Below are positions 54,714-63,184 of a DNA stretch of 64,000 bases, in pieces. The translations under genes and the position numbers were made by a program. The stretch lies in NCBI GenBank assembly GCA_963747535.1, contig CAVVFX010000013.1:1-64000 (forward strand). The letters are read 5' to 3'. The stretch comes from CAVVFX01 sp963747535 (lineage in GTDB: Bacteria; Acidobacteriota; Terriglobia; Bryobacterales; Bryobacteraceae). The notes under the pieces are model-generated. The model did no database searches. It was given only the letters and a program-made list of their open reading frames with translations, and was not told where the DNA came from. How positions within the stretch are numbered: position 1 is the first letter of the stretch; each line of letters begins with the position of its first letter.

Positions 54714-55679
54714 TGACGCTCGGACGCCGCGCTCATGCGTCCGCGATCTGCCTGGCGAGGGGCAGGGCTTCGTCCAGCGGATCGGTCCTTGCACGATGCA
54801 CTCCCGGGCTCCATCTTCGGATTCGCTGTCGGCATAGAGAACCACGTCGACACAACTCGGCACGTGGTGGTCGTGATGAAGCCAGCCGATGCCACTCACG
54901 AATCTCTACTTACCCGTATTGGTCCCAGACGGGCAAATGTGTCCCGTCTCAATCATCAACACGCCGCTTACGTTCCATGTCGAAACCAGTCTGACGGATG
55001 CGGGCAACGTGAGAACTCTACAGAACCACGAAGACACCGAACACCGTCGATGATTCAAACTCCTTTGACATTGTCCCCGTTTGTCGAGCACCGGATTGAT
55101 CAAAGCCTAGGAACCAACCGACATCGCAGCTCTCAGCGCAGCCGCAGAAAACTTGCTCCGCTAGTTTACGTGACGGACCAATGATCGTCACATTCCGGAT
55201 CTATCCGACGCTCTTGGTCGTGCGGAGGCCTTCTTCCGCCATCGATACGGCGGACTACTAAGTCTGGCCCGTAGCATGTAAGGCCAACAAACACCGCGAG
55301 AGCGGCGATCCCAGATCCGTCGACTATAACTACGGGCTTTCGGGTGACTGGGTCGAATATGTAGCGGCCACCACGGGTCCGGCAGCCTCGGCTGACCGGC
55401 CCGAGTTGCCTGCGTAAGGGCTGCTGAGAGCTCGCTGGGGCACGCGCCGCCAACTCTTTGATGAAATCCATTCTGGGGACCTTTGCAGTCGCGCGTGGAC
55501 CCGCTGTCGTGTTTTTGCTGAAACAAGCACACGTACACACTAAAGGTCGCGAGCCGTCAAAAAAGCAGATGGGGATCAGAGTGGAGCCAACCGGAGCACT
55601 CGAATGAGGGTGCAACTCATCGAACGCGTGCACGCCGCCTCCGCGAAGAGTCGCTCTTTTCAAGTGCTCCGTGATTAGT
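54714..55679. other. intergenic region, no gene seen, carries a dispersed repeat
   Basis: Nearly 1 kb with only frames of poor protein character. It contains copy A of the repeat that recurs at 62821. The right part leads into the 5'-truncated M56 gene. Confidence 0.5.
55367..55526. repeat. dispersed repeat, copy A
   Basis: About 160 bases that align with copy B at 62821-62965 with few differences: both share CCACGGGTCCGGCAGCCTCG, ACCGGCCCGAGTT, GGCTGCTG, CTCTTTGATG and GCTGTCGTG in the same order and orientation. Copy A has about 7 extra bases after GAGTT. No coding role was recognised. Confidence 0.8.
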
Positions 55680-56752
55680 GCCGGAGCCGGAATAGTCAGT
55701 TTCCATCCTTTGGTATGGTGGATTCGGGTTCGACTGGTGGAAGAACGTGAGCGGGCGTGCGATGAAGTGGTTCTGCGCGCGGCAGCCGATCCACAAGACT
55801 ATGCCGAAGGCATTGTCGCGGTTTTGCAGGTACCACCTGAAATCACCGGTGTGCGTCTCCGGCGTTACCGGTTCTAATCTCAAGCGGAGAGTGGAAACCA
55901 TCATGATAAAACGCAATACGCACAGGCCGAATGCCGGCACCAGACTGCTGCTGGCTGCCGCGGGATTCACAGTATTAAGTTGTGCCCGTCGTCGTGGGCG
56001 CCTTTCGTATCCCGGCGGCTCGCGCTCAGCAACCAGCCGGCCCGGAGTTCGATGCTGTCTCTGTGAAACCGTCCAATCCGAACACGACGAATGGCACCGT
56101 GGTCAACGTGACTCGCGGCGGGACGCCCCACGTAGCCAATGCCACGCTCAAAGACTTGATCGAAACCGCATACGACGTTCGGAAGTTTCAGATTGAGGGA
56201 GGGCCCAAATGGGCAGACGGTGCCAAGTACGATGTTGACGCGACTCCCGGTACACGTCCGCAGGTCACGGTGGGTCCCCCGCCAGGCTGGACCAATGTTC
56301 GTTTTAAGGTGCAAGCTTTGCTGAAGGATCGATTCCAACTCCAACTTCATCGGGAGACGAGAACCGGTTCCATTTACTCTCTCGCGATGGCAAAGGGCGG
56401 CATCAAATCGAGCCACCTGTCGGCTACTCAGAGCCCGCACAGGGGAATAAATGCAGGCCGGGGGACGATGCTCGGCGAGGCCGCATCGATGTCGGATCTC
56501 ACTTCTAAGCTCTCAAGACTGTTGGGACGCCCAGTTGTGAACAACACCGGTCCGGAAGGCAACTACGACTTTGAGCTGGAATGGACACCCAATGCTGGCC
56601 CTTCCGCGCCGGATGGCCAGCCTGTGGAGATCTCCGGCGGCCCATCTTTATTCTCGGGTCTTCAGCAACAGCTCGGACTCCGCTTCAAAGCGACAAAGGG
56701 GCCGGTGGACGTCCTCATTATCGATCACGTGGACAGGCCCTCGGAGAATTGA
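55680..56752 (+). pseudogene. M56/BlaR1 fragment joined to TIGR03435 domain
   Basis: Read over three frames this is the second half of an acidobacterial M56-TIGR03435 protein. The first block, FHPLVWWIRVRLVEERERACDE, is the end of the M56 (BlaR1/MecR1) metallopeptidase domain; its HExxH part is missing. After shifts near 55825 and 55980 follow a membrane segment and the TIGR03435 domain (FDAVSVKPSNPNTTNGTVV, LKDLIETAYDVRKFQIEGGP, VVNNTGPEGNYDFELEWTP), open from 55982 to the stop at 56752. The TIGR03435 part is complete; its role is unknown. Confidence 0.8.
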
Positions 56753-56973
56753 AGGATCGGAATGGAGTCCCACGGTCCAAGACGGCTACCTGCGGCATCG
56801 CAGCATCATGGTCAACGCCAGCCCGGCCAAAGTCCAAAAGTCTACGTTTTCAGATGACAGCTACAGGTGGTTGCCACGTACGGTCAACTTCACCTAACGC
56901 GACTTATCCGGCTACGTGACCGAGGCACGTCAGAGGGTAGGGCGTTATGCGTCAACTGAGTGGCATGCCAGGT

Positions 56974-57330
56974 TCAACGAGCGGCCTGAAAGAGTTCTAT
57001 CGGGTTTCCCGACGGATCGTCCAGCAAGATCTCTGATCCACCAGGTCCCGAAACGATATCGTTGCGGAAGTGCAATTGATCCTTCTTGAGCTTTGCGACT
57101 TCTGCGGGGAGATCCGCGACGTTGATTATGATGCGGTTCCAGCCGCCTGGCTCGGCCTTGCGACCGTCGGACATCGGTATGGCTGCCCCTCCTGGTCCGA
57201 AGGCCGTACTCAGCACCAGTTGGAGATTTCCTTGCGTAAGCAGCGCAAAGTTGGGAGTCGCGCCCTGTCCGACGCGAAACCCCGGATATTTTGTGTAGAA
57301 CCAAACGGCCGAATCGACATTAGTAACAGT
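56974..57330 (-). pseudogene. VOC/glyoxalase-like gene, cut by the IS66 element
   Basis: About 118 codons of a glyoxalase-like protein: VTNVDSAVWFYTKYPGFRVG at the front, LQLVLSTAFGPGG, and the C-terminal ILLDDPSGNPIELFQ with the metal Glu. The N-terminal strand and start codon are missing because the frame runs into the transposase gene end at about 57339. The protein was therefore interrupted by the IS. Confidence 0.75.
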
Positions 57331-57338
57331 TCACGTGG

Positions 57339-58910
57339 TTAGGGCCGGCATGGGAGCAGGGAAGCTACAGCAGTCTGACGACGATGGCAGCGTACGGCCT
57401 CAGTGAGGTAGCCCAATACGTGACGACGCTGCCTCTTGCAAGTCTGCACGACGGTGAGTAAACGGGCAGTGGCGATTTCCCCGTTGCGGCTGCGGTTGCC
57501 GAAACTGATCTTGCGCCACTGCACAGCCGTACGCAGGACCTGTTCCGCTGCATTGTTGGTCGGCTCCACGCCCTCCTCTTCCAGAAATGTGAACAGCCGT
57601 TCGAAGTGAAGCAACAGCGCGATTGCCATGTTGCGAACCTCGCGGTCGGTGTCCTCAAGATGTGCCACCGCCAAGGCGAGCAGCTTTTTCTGCAGGGGGA
57701 TCGACTTTAAATAGAGTTGTTGTCGGTCAAGAGGCTGCGGGTTTCCGCGCCGGTCCCGCAAGTCGCCGCGAAACCGATACCAAAGACGGAACACGCGGGC
57801 CACGATGGCCAGCGTGTCCCGGCAAAACTGCCGCGACGAGGGACTGCGGGCATAATCGGCGATCCCCAGAAGATTTCTTTTCAGATGGGCCCAGCATAAC
57901 TGCATGCGGCCGGAATGGTACGTCAGATACACCACCCACCGGTCATTGCAGAGAATTCCGTGGAAGACCGACCCCAGCAGGGAAACCAACACTTCAGCGC
58001 TACGCGTGGAGGCCACCACGTAGAACACGAACTGGTGGGCCACCAGCGCCCAGATCCAGCGCTTATCGCCATTGGTCCGCCAACCCGTCTCATCCACATT
58101 CAGGACCGCTTCGCGCGGCAACTGCTCCTGCAATTGCCCCACGGGCTGTTCCACCGCCTGGCTGACTTCTTCCCAGGCTTTCTGAGTACTCCCCAAACTG
58201 ATCTCGATACCTAACACATCGATCAGCATCGCTTCCACCAGCCGCCGCGGCAAGCGGCAGACTACCGTCCAATAGGCGACCAGCGCCGTCAGTTGCGGTC
58301 CAAATTGTCCCGCGATCTCCTCTGGCACCGGCGCATGCGTCGTCTTTCCGCACTGTCCACAAACCACGTTCGGAAACTGATACTCGGTGATGTGCGCTTT
58401 CACTGGCGGCACTTCGGTCACCTGATGCCGCCGCGGTTCTCCTTCCGTAGTCGCCCTACCGGGCTTTTGCGGGAGGCTTCCACCGCAGTGTCCGCATTGC
58501 TTCGGCAGCAGTACCTCAACGGCGCTCACCTCCGAGGTGGGAACCGGTCGTCGATGATGGCCCGGGTGTCCGGGCTGTGCACCCGGTTTCCGTTTGCTCT
58601 TGTGCTTTCGGCCGCGCGGGCGCTGCTCACCGGCCAATCCGTCTGAAGATGGTGGCTTGGAGGAGTTGGTCGAGTTCTTCTTTCGCCCAGCCAGTTGCCG
58701 CTCCAGATCTGCGATCTGCTTTTCTGCGTCCGCGACCTGCTTGTCGCGTTCGGCTAGTTTTTCGCGGAGATTCTCTATTTCCCGCTGCTGCCGCTCGACT
58801 TGCTGCTGCAGTTGTTCGCGGCTGGGCTGGTGGGAGTGCCGGGCCCTGGGGGCACCCCGATTCGCCGCTGCCTCTTCCTCGCTGCGGCGGCGAGCCGCGG
58901 TCGCACTCAT
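57339..58910 (-). mobile_element. IS66-family transposase gene
   Basis: A 523-aa transposase. It has an N-terminal coiled coil (QQQVERQQREIENLREKLAE), the NSSKPPSSDG motif, a basic zinc-finger region (CGHCG, then CGQCG), and the DDE core: VDETGWR, CNDRWVVY, WAHLKRNL and EPTNNAAEQ. It appears full length and intact. Accessory genes tnpA and tnpB of classical IS66 are missing, as in the single-gene subgroup. The ends could not be defined; the left end lies in the VOC gene at about 57325-57345. Confidence 0.9.
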
Positions 58911-59072
58911 CCACCATACGTTAAACCATTCTGCGCGATTTGTCCAGCAAAATCGACGGGGGTATCGGATGAGTCAGCCGGGAAGTCCGCTACGATCACA
59001 TTCACACCCAGTTGCGGCAGCCAGCAGTCTCCCTGCCCTTGGTATGATTGTTTTTCCGTACGGGGTGGATCG

Positions 59073-59558
59073 ATGCCGATGACTCCATTTATGGAACGAT
59101 TCCCTGAAGTAGGAGCGCGAGAAACCAGGTCCGTAACCGTCACAAACCGCCAGGATCTTCCAGATGGGGAATACGGCTTCCTGGAGTTTTATTGTAACGA
59201 GCCCGGCTGTGACTGCCGACGAGTCATGATCGACGTGTTGCGGCCGGAGACGGGGTGGAGCAAGGTCTGGGCCACCATCAGCTACGGATGGGAGAGTCTG
59301 GATTTCTACAGAAAATGGGGCGGGACCGCCAGCGATCCCATTGAAATGAAGGGGCCATACCTGGACCCCCTCAACCCACAAACCAAGTACTCACCCGCAC
59401 TTCTAAATCTGTTTCGATTCCTTCTTCAGTCGCCCGATTATGTGGAGCGTCTCAAAGGACATTACCAAATGTTCCGAGACTCTCTAGAGCCAGAACATGG
59501 CCGGCAGGACGGTCCGGAAACCAATCGCATCGAAAACAAGCGGAAACGTCTACACTGA
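59073..59558 (+). CDS. hypothetical protein with Cys-rich motif
   Basis: A 161-aa soluble protein starting at ATG 59073. The body is EYGFLEFYCNEPGCDCRRVMI with a CxxxxCxC cluster that may bind metal, then TGWSKVWATISYGWESLDFYRKW and SPALLNLFRFLLQSPDYVERL. It looks like a widely conserved hypothetical family of unknown role. No signal peptide. The reading frame continues upstream into the IS66 gene without similarity. Confidence 0.75.
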   Translation: MPMTPFMERFPEVGARETRSVTVTNRQDLPDGEYGFLEFYCNEPGCDCRRVMIDVLRPETGWSKVWATISYGWESLDFYRKWGGTASDPIEMKGPYLDPLNPQTKYSPALLNLFRFLLQSPDYVERLKGHYQMFRDSLEPEHGRQDGPETNRIENKRKRLH

Positions 59559-59608
59559 TCCTAAGCATCGTCGTCGGCATCCTTACTGAGCTACGCCACG
59601 CCTCAGCA

Positions 59609-59779
59609 CTACACCGACACCACCGCCGCGATAGATCCACCTGAACTGTTACCGACATTATTCACCATGTATCGCACCCGCACCATATTCATATTCGAAT
59701 CATTCCCTGTCTGGGAAGTGCCTGTCTTCAGCATCCCTAAACAAAGTACGAACAGTGTCATCAGAGTTCTGATACGCAT
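59609..59779 (-). CDS. small exported protein or VOC gene 5' fragment
   Basis: A 56-codon frame with a clear signal peptide (MRIRTLMTLFVLCLGML to TSQ) behind AGAGGA. The sequence MNMVRVRYMVNNV after it looks like the first strand of an exported VOC protein, but then diverges and stops. It is probably the start of a truncated gene. It ends 38 bases past the convergent stop at 59558-59600. Confidence 0.4.
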   Translation of the reverse strand: MRIRTLMTLFVLCLGMLKTGTSQTGNDSNMNMVRVRYMVNNVGNSSGGSIAAVVSV

Positions 59780-59819
59780 GTTATGGGTCCTCTTTTCTTT
59801 TCCGAAGAATGGTTGATTG

Positions 59820-60269
59820 CTAGTCCAGCGGTTCGACATAGGCTCGCAGCCAGGTAAGGATCTGAGGCCAGCCTTTGTGGCTGACGTGGGAGTTTTCGCT
59901 CGTGAGGCCCGAGTGGGTCAGCCGAACTGTTGTGACGCCGTTCTTCTCTTCCAGTTCAAAGCGCACAACCGACTCCACCGAATCTTCCTGCCAGTCCGGA
60001 AGCCATGTGAAAACAAGCAGGCGGGGCGGCTCGATTTGGCGATACTGTCCACACACCTTGAATGGTTTGCCGCCCACGCCATCGCCTTGCATCAGCCACT
60101 TGCCACCGGGACGGAGGTCGGACTCCATATGCCTGGCCTGAAATCGTCCTTCACTCCCCCACCACTTGACGCGCTGGCCAGGATTGGTCAGAGCCTCAAA
60201 GATCCGGCTCGCCGATCCTTTGATCGTGATTTCCTGCACAATGGTGTCACTTACACTCGTCGGATTCAT
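59820..60269 (-). CDS. SRPBCC/AHSA1-like domain protein
   Basis: A 149-aa START-like protein of the AHSA1 type (VQEITIKGSASRIFEALTNPGQRVKWW, GGKWLMQGDGVG, RLTHSGL, GWPQILTWLRAYVE). Such genes are typically paired with ArsR-type repressors. Its ATG overlaps the ArsR stop by four bases. A role in binding a small hydrophobic molecule or as a chaperone-like factor is possible. Confidence 0.9.
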   Translation of the reverse strand: MNPTSVSDTIVQEITIKGSASRIFEALTNPGQRVKWWGSEGRFQARHMESDLRPGGKWLMQGDGVGGKPFKVCGQYRQIEPPRLLVFTWLPDWQEDSVESVVRFELEEKNGVTTVRLTHSGLTSENSHVSHKGWPQILTWLRAYVEPLD

Positions 60270-60616
60270 AAAGGTTTCTCCTTGTGAAGTTCAGTCTCTT
60301 CGACGTAGTTCCTGAGACCACGCAGGCTCTCACCCCAGAAGACCTCGTACTCTCGTAACCAGGTGCTAACGGCGCGCAGCGGTTTGGCATTCAACCGACA
60401 AATGCGTGCCGTGCCATCCTTGCGAGCAACGACCAAGCCCGCGGAGCGCAGCAGTCGGAGATGCTTTGAGATTGCCGGGCGGCTCGTCCGGAAATTATCA
60501 GCGACCTCTCCTACTGTGTGTGCGCCGCTACGCAACAGGTTAAGGATCTCTCGACGGGTTGGGTCGGCGATCGCCCGGAACGCCGCGTTGTTTCGCTTCT
60601 GCTCAATTGTAACCAT
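60266..60616 (-). CDS. ArsR-family repressor
   Basis: A 116-aa winged-helix protein: FRAIADPTRREILNLLRSG, TVGEVADNFRTSRPAISKHLRLLRSAGLV, followed by the wing and a dimerisation helix. No Cys metal-site motif (ELCVCDL type) is present, so it belongs to the non-metal ArsR group paired with SRPBCC proteins. Two perfect palindromes overlap its promoter and start codon, so it probably represses its own operon. Start codon ATG 60616. Confidence 0.92.
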   Translation of the reverse strand: MVTIEQKRNNAAFRAIADPTRREILNLLRSGAHTVGEVADNFRTSRPAISKHLRLLRSAGLVVARKDGTARICRLNAKPLRAVSTWLREYEVFWGESLRGLRNYVEETELHKEKPL

Positions 60617-60657
60617 TCGGTTACTATTATGGTAACCAAATGGTTACGCACTGTCAA
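60609..60657 (-). promoter_or_regulatory. promoter and twin palindromic operators of the ArsR operon
   Basis: Two perfect copies of GTAACC-N4-GGTTAC lie at 60609-60624 and 60632-60647, 23 bases centre to centre. On the minus strand TTGACA at 60657-60652, 17 bases, then TACCAT at 60634-60629 is a likely promoter; the upstream palindrome fills its spacer and the downstream one covers the ATG. The start point would lie only a few bases before the start codon. Confidence 0.75.
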
Positions 60658-61025
60658 GACAAGAACGTCCGCCACAATGTTCGCGAAGTCACGTGACTGT
60701 ATAGTCGATCCGTCGAATGGAACTGAAACCCTGAGATTACGGCGCTCGGGAGGAGTGACGCGACGACAGGCAGGAATCTCAATGCAACATAAAGCGACAT
60801 GCGGCTAAGTGAGGTGGGCGAAAGGGATTCGCGATTGGCTTCGTCGGATTTGAAGGGGGCCTCATCGACGGCTCTCTCCGAGTGGCGAGTGTCATCCGGA
60901 CTGAGCGGATGGAAGCGCGGCCCGATTTTAGGTTCCGACCACACATTTGTTTGTCCACTCAGTGCGCCTACGTACCCGGTGATCGAACGAGCGGGCCTGG
61001 GTGAGGCCGCATTGCGGCGACTGGC
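60658..61025. other. intergenic region without a gene
   Basis: About 370 bases. Frames on both strands have low complexity of the kind seen in high-GC non-coding DNA; nothing recognised. Confidence 0.5.
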
Positions 61026-61193
61026 TCATGAACGCTTCTGGAATCTCAAGTAGAAGGCCATGGACACGAGAACGATTCCAACGTTCACCATCAGCCGCTG
61101 CCAGAACCGGTTCCTGAAGAACAGGACATCTACGCCGACCACAACGGCTACCAGCGCGACCACGTAAAGCCCGAGAGCGGCCTGCTTTCCCAC
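61026..61193 (-). CDS. small membrane protein, two helices
   Basis: A 55-aa protein starting with GTG 61193 behind AGGAAGC. It has two hydrophobic segments (LGLYVVALVAVVVGVDVLFF and LMVNVGIVLVSMAFYL) separated by RNRFWQR, with a basic C-terminus FQKRS. This looks like a genuine small inner-membrane protein of unknown function. Confidence 0.6.
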   Translation of the reverse strand: MGKQAALGLYVVALVAVVVGVDVLFFRNRFWQRLMVNVGIVLVSMAFYLRFQKRS

Positions 61194-61393
61194 GCTTCCT
61201 TTCTAGCATATGCGGCTGCGCGCGTCGTTGGTTAGCGGCATATCAGCGGAACTCTGCTGTACGCCCGCGTGGGTTTCCGACGTCCAAGCGCGTTTTTCAG
61301 GACGAATTGGATAGCATGATCAATGGTGCGTTGCGCCGCGCGACGGTTAGGCGGCTCAAAACCTGAAACAAACGCTCTTCAGCGGAGAATGAG

Positions 61394-62107
61394 ATGCAGA
61401 AGGATCATATCAGAATCACAGCGTTAGCATGCGTTATTCCGTTTCTTTTCCTCTGGCCGATCTATGCACGAGCGCAGGCTACGAAGACTCCCTATCCGGT
61501 CATGGCCCCTCTCGATCAGTACTTGATTCCGGACGAGAAGACTGAGATCGCCCTGGCGCGGAGTTCCGCTCCGCCATCGATTTCGGATGCAGCCGAAGTG
61601 ATGGTGCTGCGACGGGATGGCTACGTAACCGCCGTGAAGGGCTCGAACGGCTTCGTCTGCATTGTCGAGCGGTCCTGGGCAAAGCCGACCGATGACCCGG
61701 AATTCTGGAACTCAAAGGTCCGTGCCCCCAATTGCTTCAATCCGGCAGCCTCTAGGACGTTTCTGCCCACCTTCCTGAAGAAAACCGAACTTGTGCTGGC
61801 GGGAAAATCGAAGGCACAGATCCTCGTGGCTACTATTGCCGCATTGGAAAAGAGAGAACTACCCGCGCTGGCTCCGGGAGCGATGTGCTACATGATGGCG
61901 AAGCAACAGTATCTGAGCGATGAGGGCATGGCCTGGCATCCCCATGTAATGTTTTTCGTTGCAGGTGATGCTGTGAAAAGTTGGGGAGCAAATCTGCCTG
62001 GCTCGCCGCTAATAGCTGCGAACGATCCCGAAGAACGGGTGACCATCTTCATGGTTTTGGCCCGCACTTGGTCCGATGGGACGCCGGCACCATCCAACAT
62101 GCACTGA
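61394..62107 (+). CDS. secreted hypothetical protein
   Basis: A 237-aa exported protein, signal peptide ending around YARAQ (residue 28). It contains SDAAEVMVLRRDGYVTAVKGSNGFVCIVER, then SKAQILVATIAALEKRELPALAPGAMCYMMAKQQYLSD and HPHVMFF. From memory this resembles a group of exported proteins of unknown function in soil Acidobacteriota. No catalytic motif recognised. The start ATG 61394 is preceded by GGAGAATG. Confidence 0.75.
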   Translation: MQKDHIRITALACVIPFLFLWPIYARAQATKTPYPVMAPLDQYLIPDEKTEIALARSSAPPSISDAAEVMVLRRDGYVTAVKGSNGFVCIVERSWAKPTDDPEFWNSKVRAPNCFNPAASRTFLPTFLKKTELVLAGKSKAQILVATIAALEKRELPALAPGAMCYMMAKQQYLSDEGMAWHPHVMFFVAGDAVKSWGANLPGSPLIAANDPEERVTIFMVLARTWSDGTPAPSNMH

Positions 62108-62627
62108 CGGTAGATCGCTTCGAGTGTGCAATGTGAGGTATCTCGGTGAAGGCGCCCTGCGACCCGTGCCGCCCGCATTTTTCCCTCAGACGTAGAACGC
62201 TGCGGAAGAGGCGTCTTGCCCAGCCTTGAATGGATCGTCTTCGACTCGTACAAAGCTCGGATCGATCCTGCCGCGCCAGCAATTCTGGCAAGTGGGCCGA
62301 TAACGGGGATATTGGAAAGTGTAGGCCGCGTGCCGGCTGCGGCGGTCACCCGTGCAAAGTTCGGATGCCGCCGTTCTGGAGGGCAGATCCAGGAAGCGTG
62401 GGAAGTCCCGTGATCCAGGGTAATCCGGCGCGGACGACTGCATATGCCGCAATAGTCTTGCAGGTATCGGCGAGGAACGCTCTCGATTAGGCTATTCAGT
62501 CCAGGACGGGATAGAAACACCTTGCTTTTCAATCGCAGATGCAGCGTTGGTCGAACAGTACCGCCGGAGAGCGGTACAGTTCGAGCGAAATGGAGCTAAA
62601 AGAAGAGATCCCCTAAAGTAGAAGCGG
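62108..62627. other. intergenic region without a recognised gene
   Basis: About 520 bases after the secreted-protein gene. Long frames on the minus strand overlap the preceding gene and have no family features. Confidence 0.45.
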
Positions 62628-62822
62628 ATGAAGTACAAGCGTATCGTCGTCACCAAATGAGGCCCACCTGAGAATCTTCAAATCACCGAATGCGAGCTGC
62701 GGCTCCGTCACCAGAGGAAGCCCTTGTCAAGGTTCTCGCTACGTGTGTCTGCCTGCCTGACGTGCAGGCGGGTTATGGACTCAGCCCGTTCCGACCCAAG
62801 GTGCCCTTCGGGCGGGGCTAGG
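62628..62822 (+). pseudogene. 5' relic of a quinone oxidoreductase (zinc-type dehydrogenase)
   Basis: It begins MKYKRIVVTK, then an in-frame TGA where Tyr is expected, then PENLQITECELRL; one base further (shift near 62704) the frame gives PSPEEALVKVLATCVCLPD and VQAGYGLSPFRPKVPFG. This is the N-terminus of an MDR-family quinone reductase or alcohol dehydrogenase. The similarity ends just where the dispersed repeat copy B starts (62821). Confidence 0.65.
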
Positions 62823-62965
62823 CCAACCACGGGTCCGGCAGCCTCGGCTAACCGGCCCGAGTTGAAGGCTGCTGGGAGCTCGATGGGGCACTCGCCGCCA
62901 CCTCTTTGATGGGAACGGGCCCCTGCAGTTAACGCGTTGACCTGCTGTCGTGGTTTCGGTGAAAC
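62821..62965. repeat. dispersed repeat, copy B
   Basis: About 145 bases matching copy A (55367-55526) in the same orientation. Its left end coincides with the point where the quinone oxidoreductase relic is cut. Confidence 0.8.
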
Positions 62966-63184
62966 GAGGGCGGATACCTGACCCGGCACGTGGCGGTCAA
63001 TCTAGCAACTGCGCCGCCGCCGGTTGCTTGAGAATAATACGTCGATTGACCAGCCTCTCGGCAAGTGCCGTCCAAGCCTGTGTTCCGGGCGGAAAAGGCA
63101 GATCCGGGAGATGGCGACCCGGGCCGAGCATGTAGTACTCGACGCCACTTGTTATTCGCTGAAACTACCATGCCGGCGACGGAC
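62966..63184. other. non-coding stretch
   Basis: About 220 bases between the repeat and the OmpA gene end. No gene seen. Confidence 0.4.

Noticed and set aside
61888..62532. 214-aa open frame on the minus strand
   Set aside because: Half of it is antisense to the secreted-protein gene; the rest has no family features.
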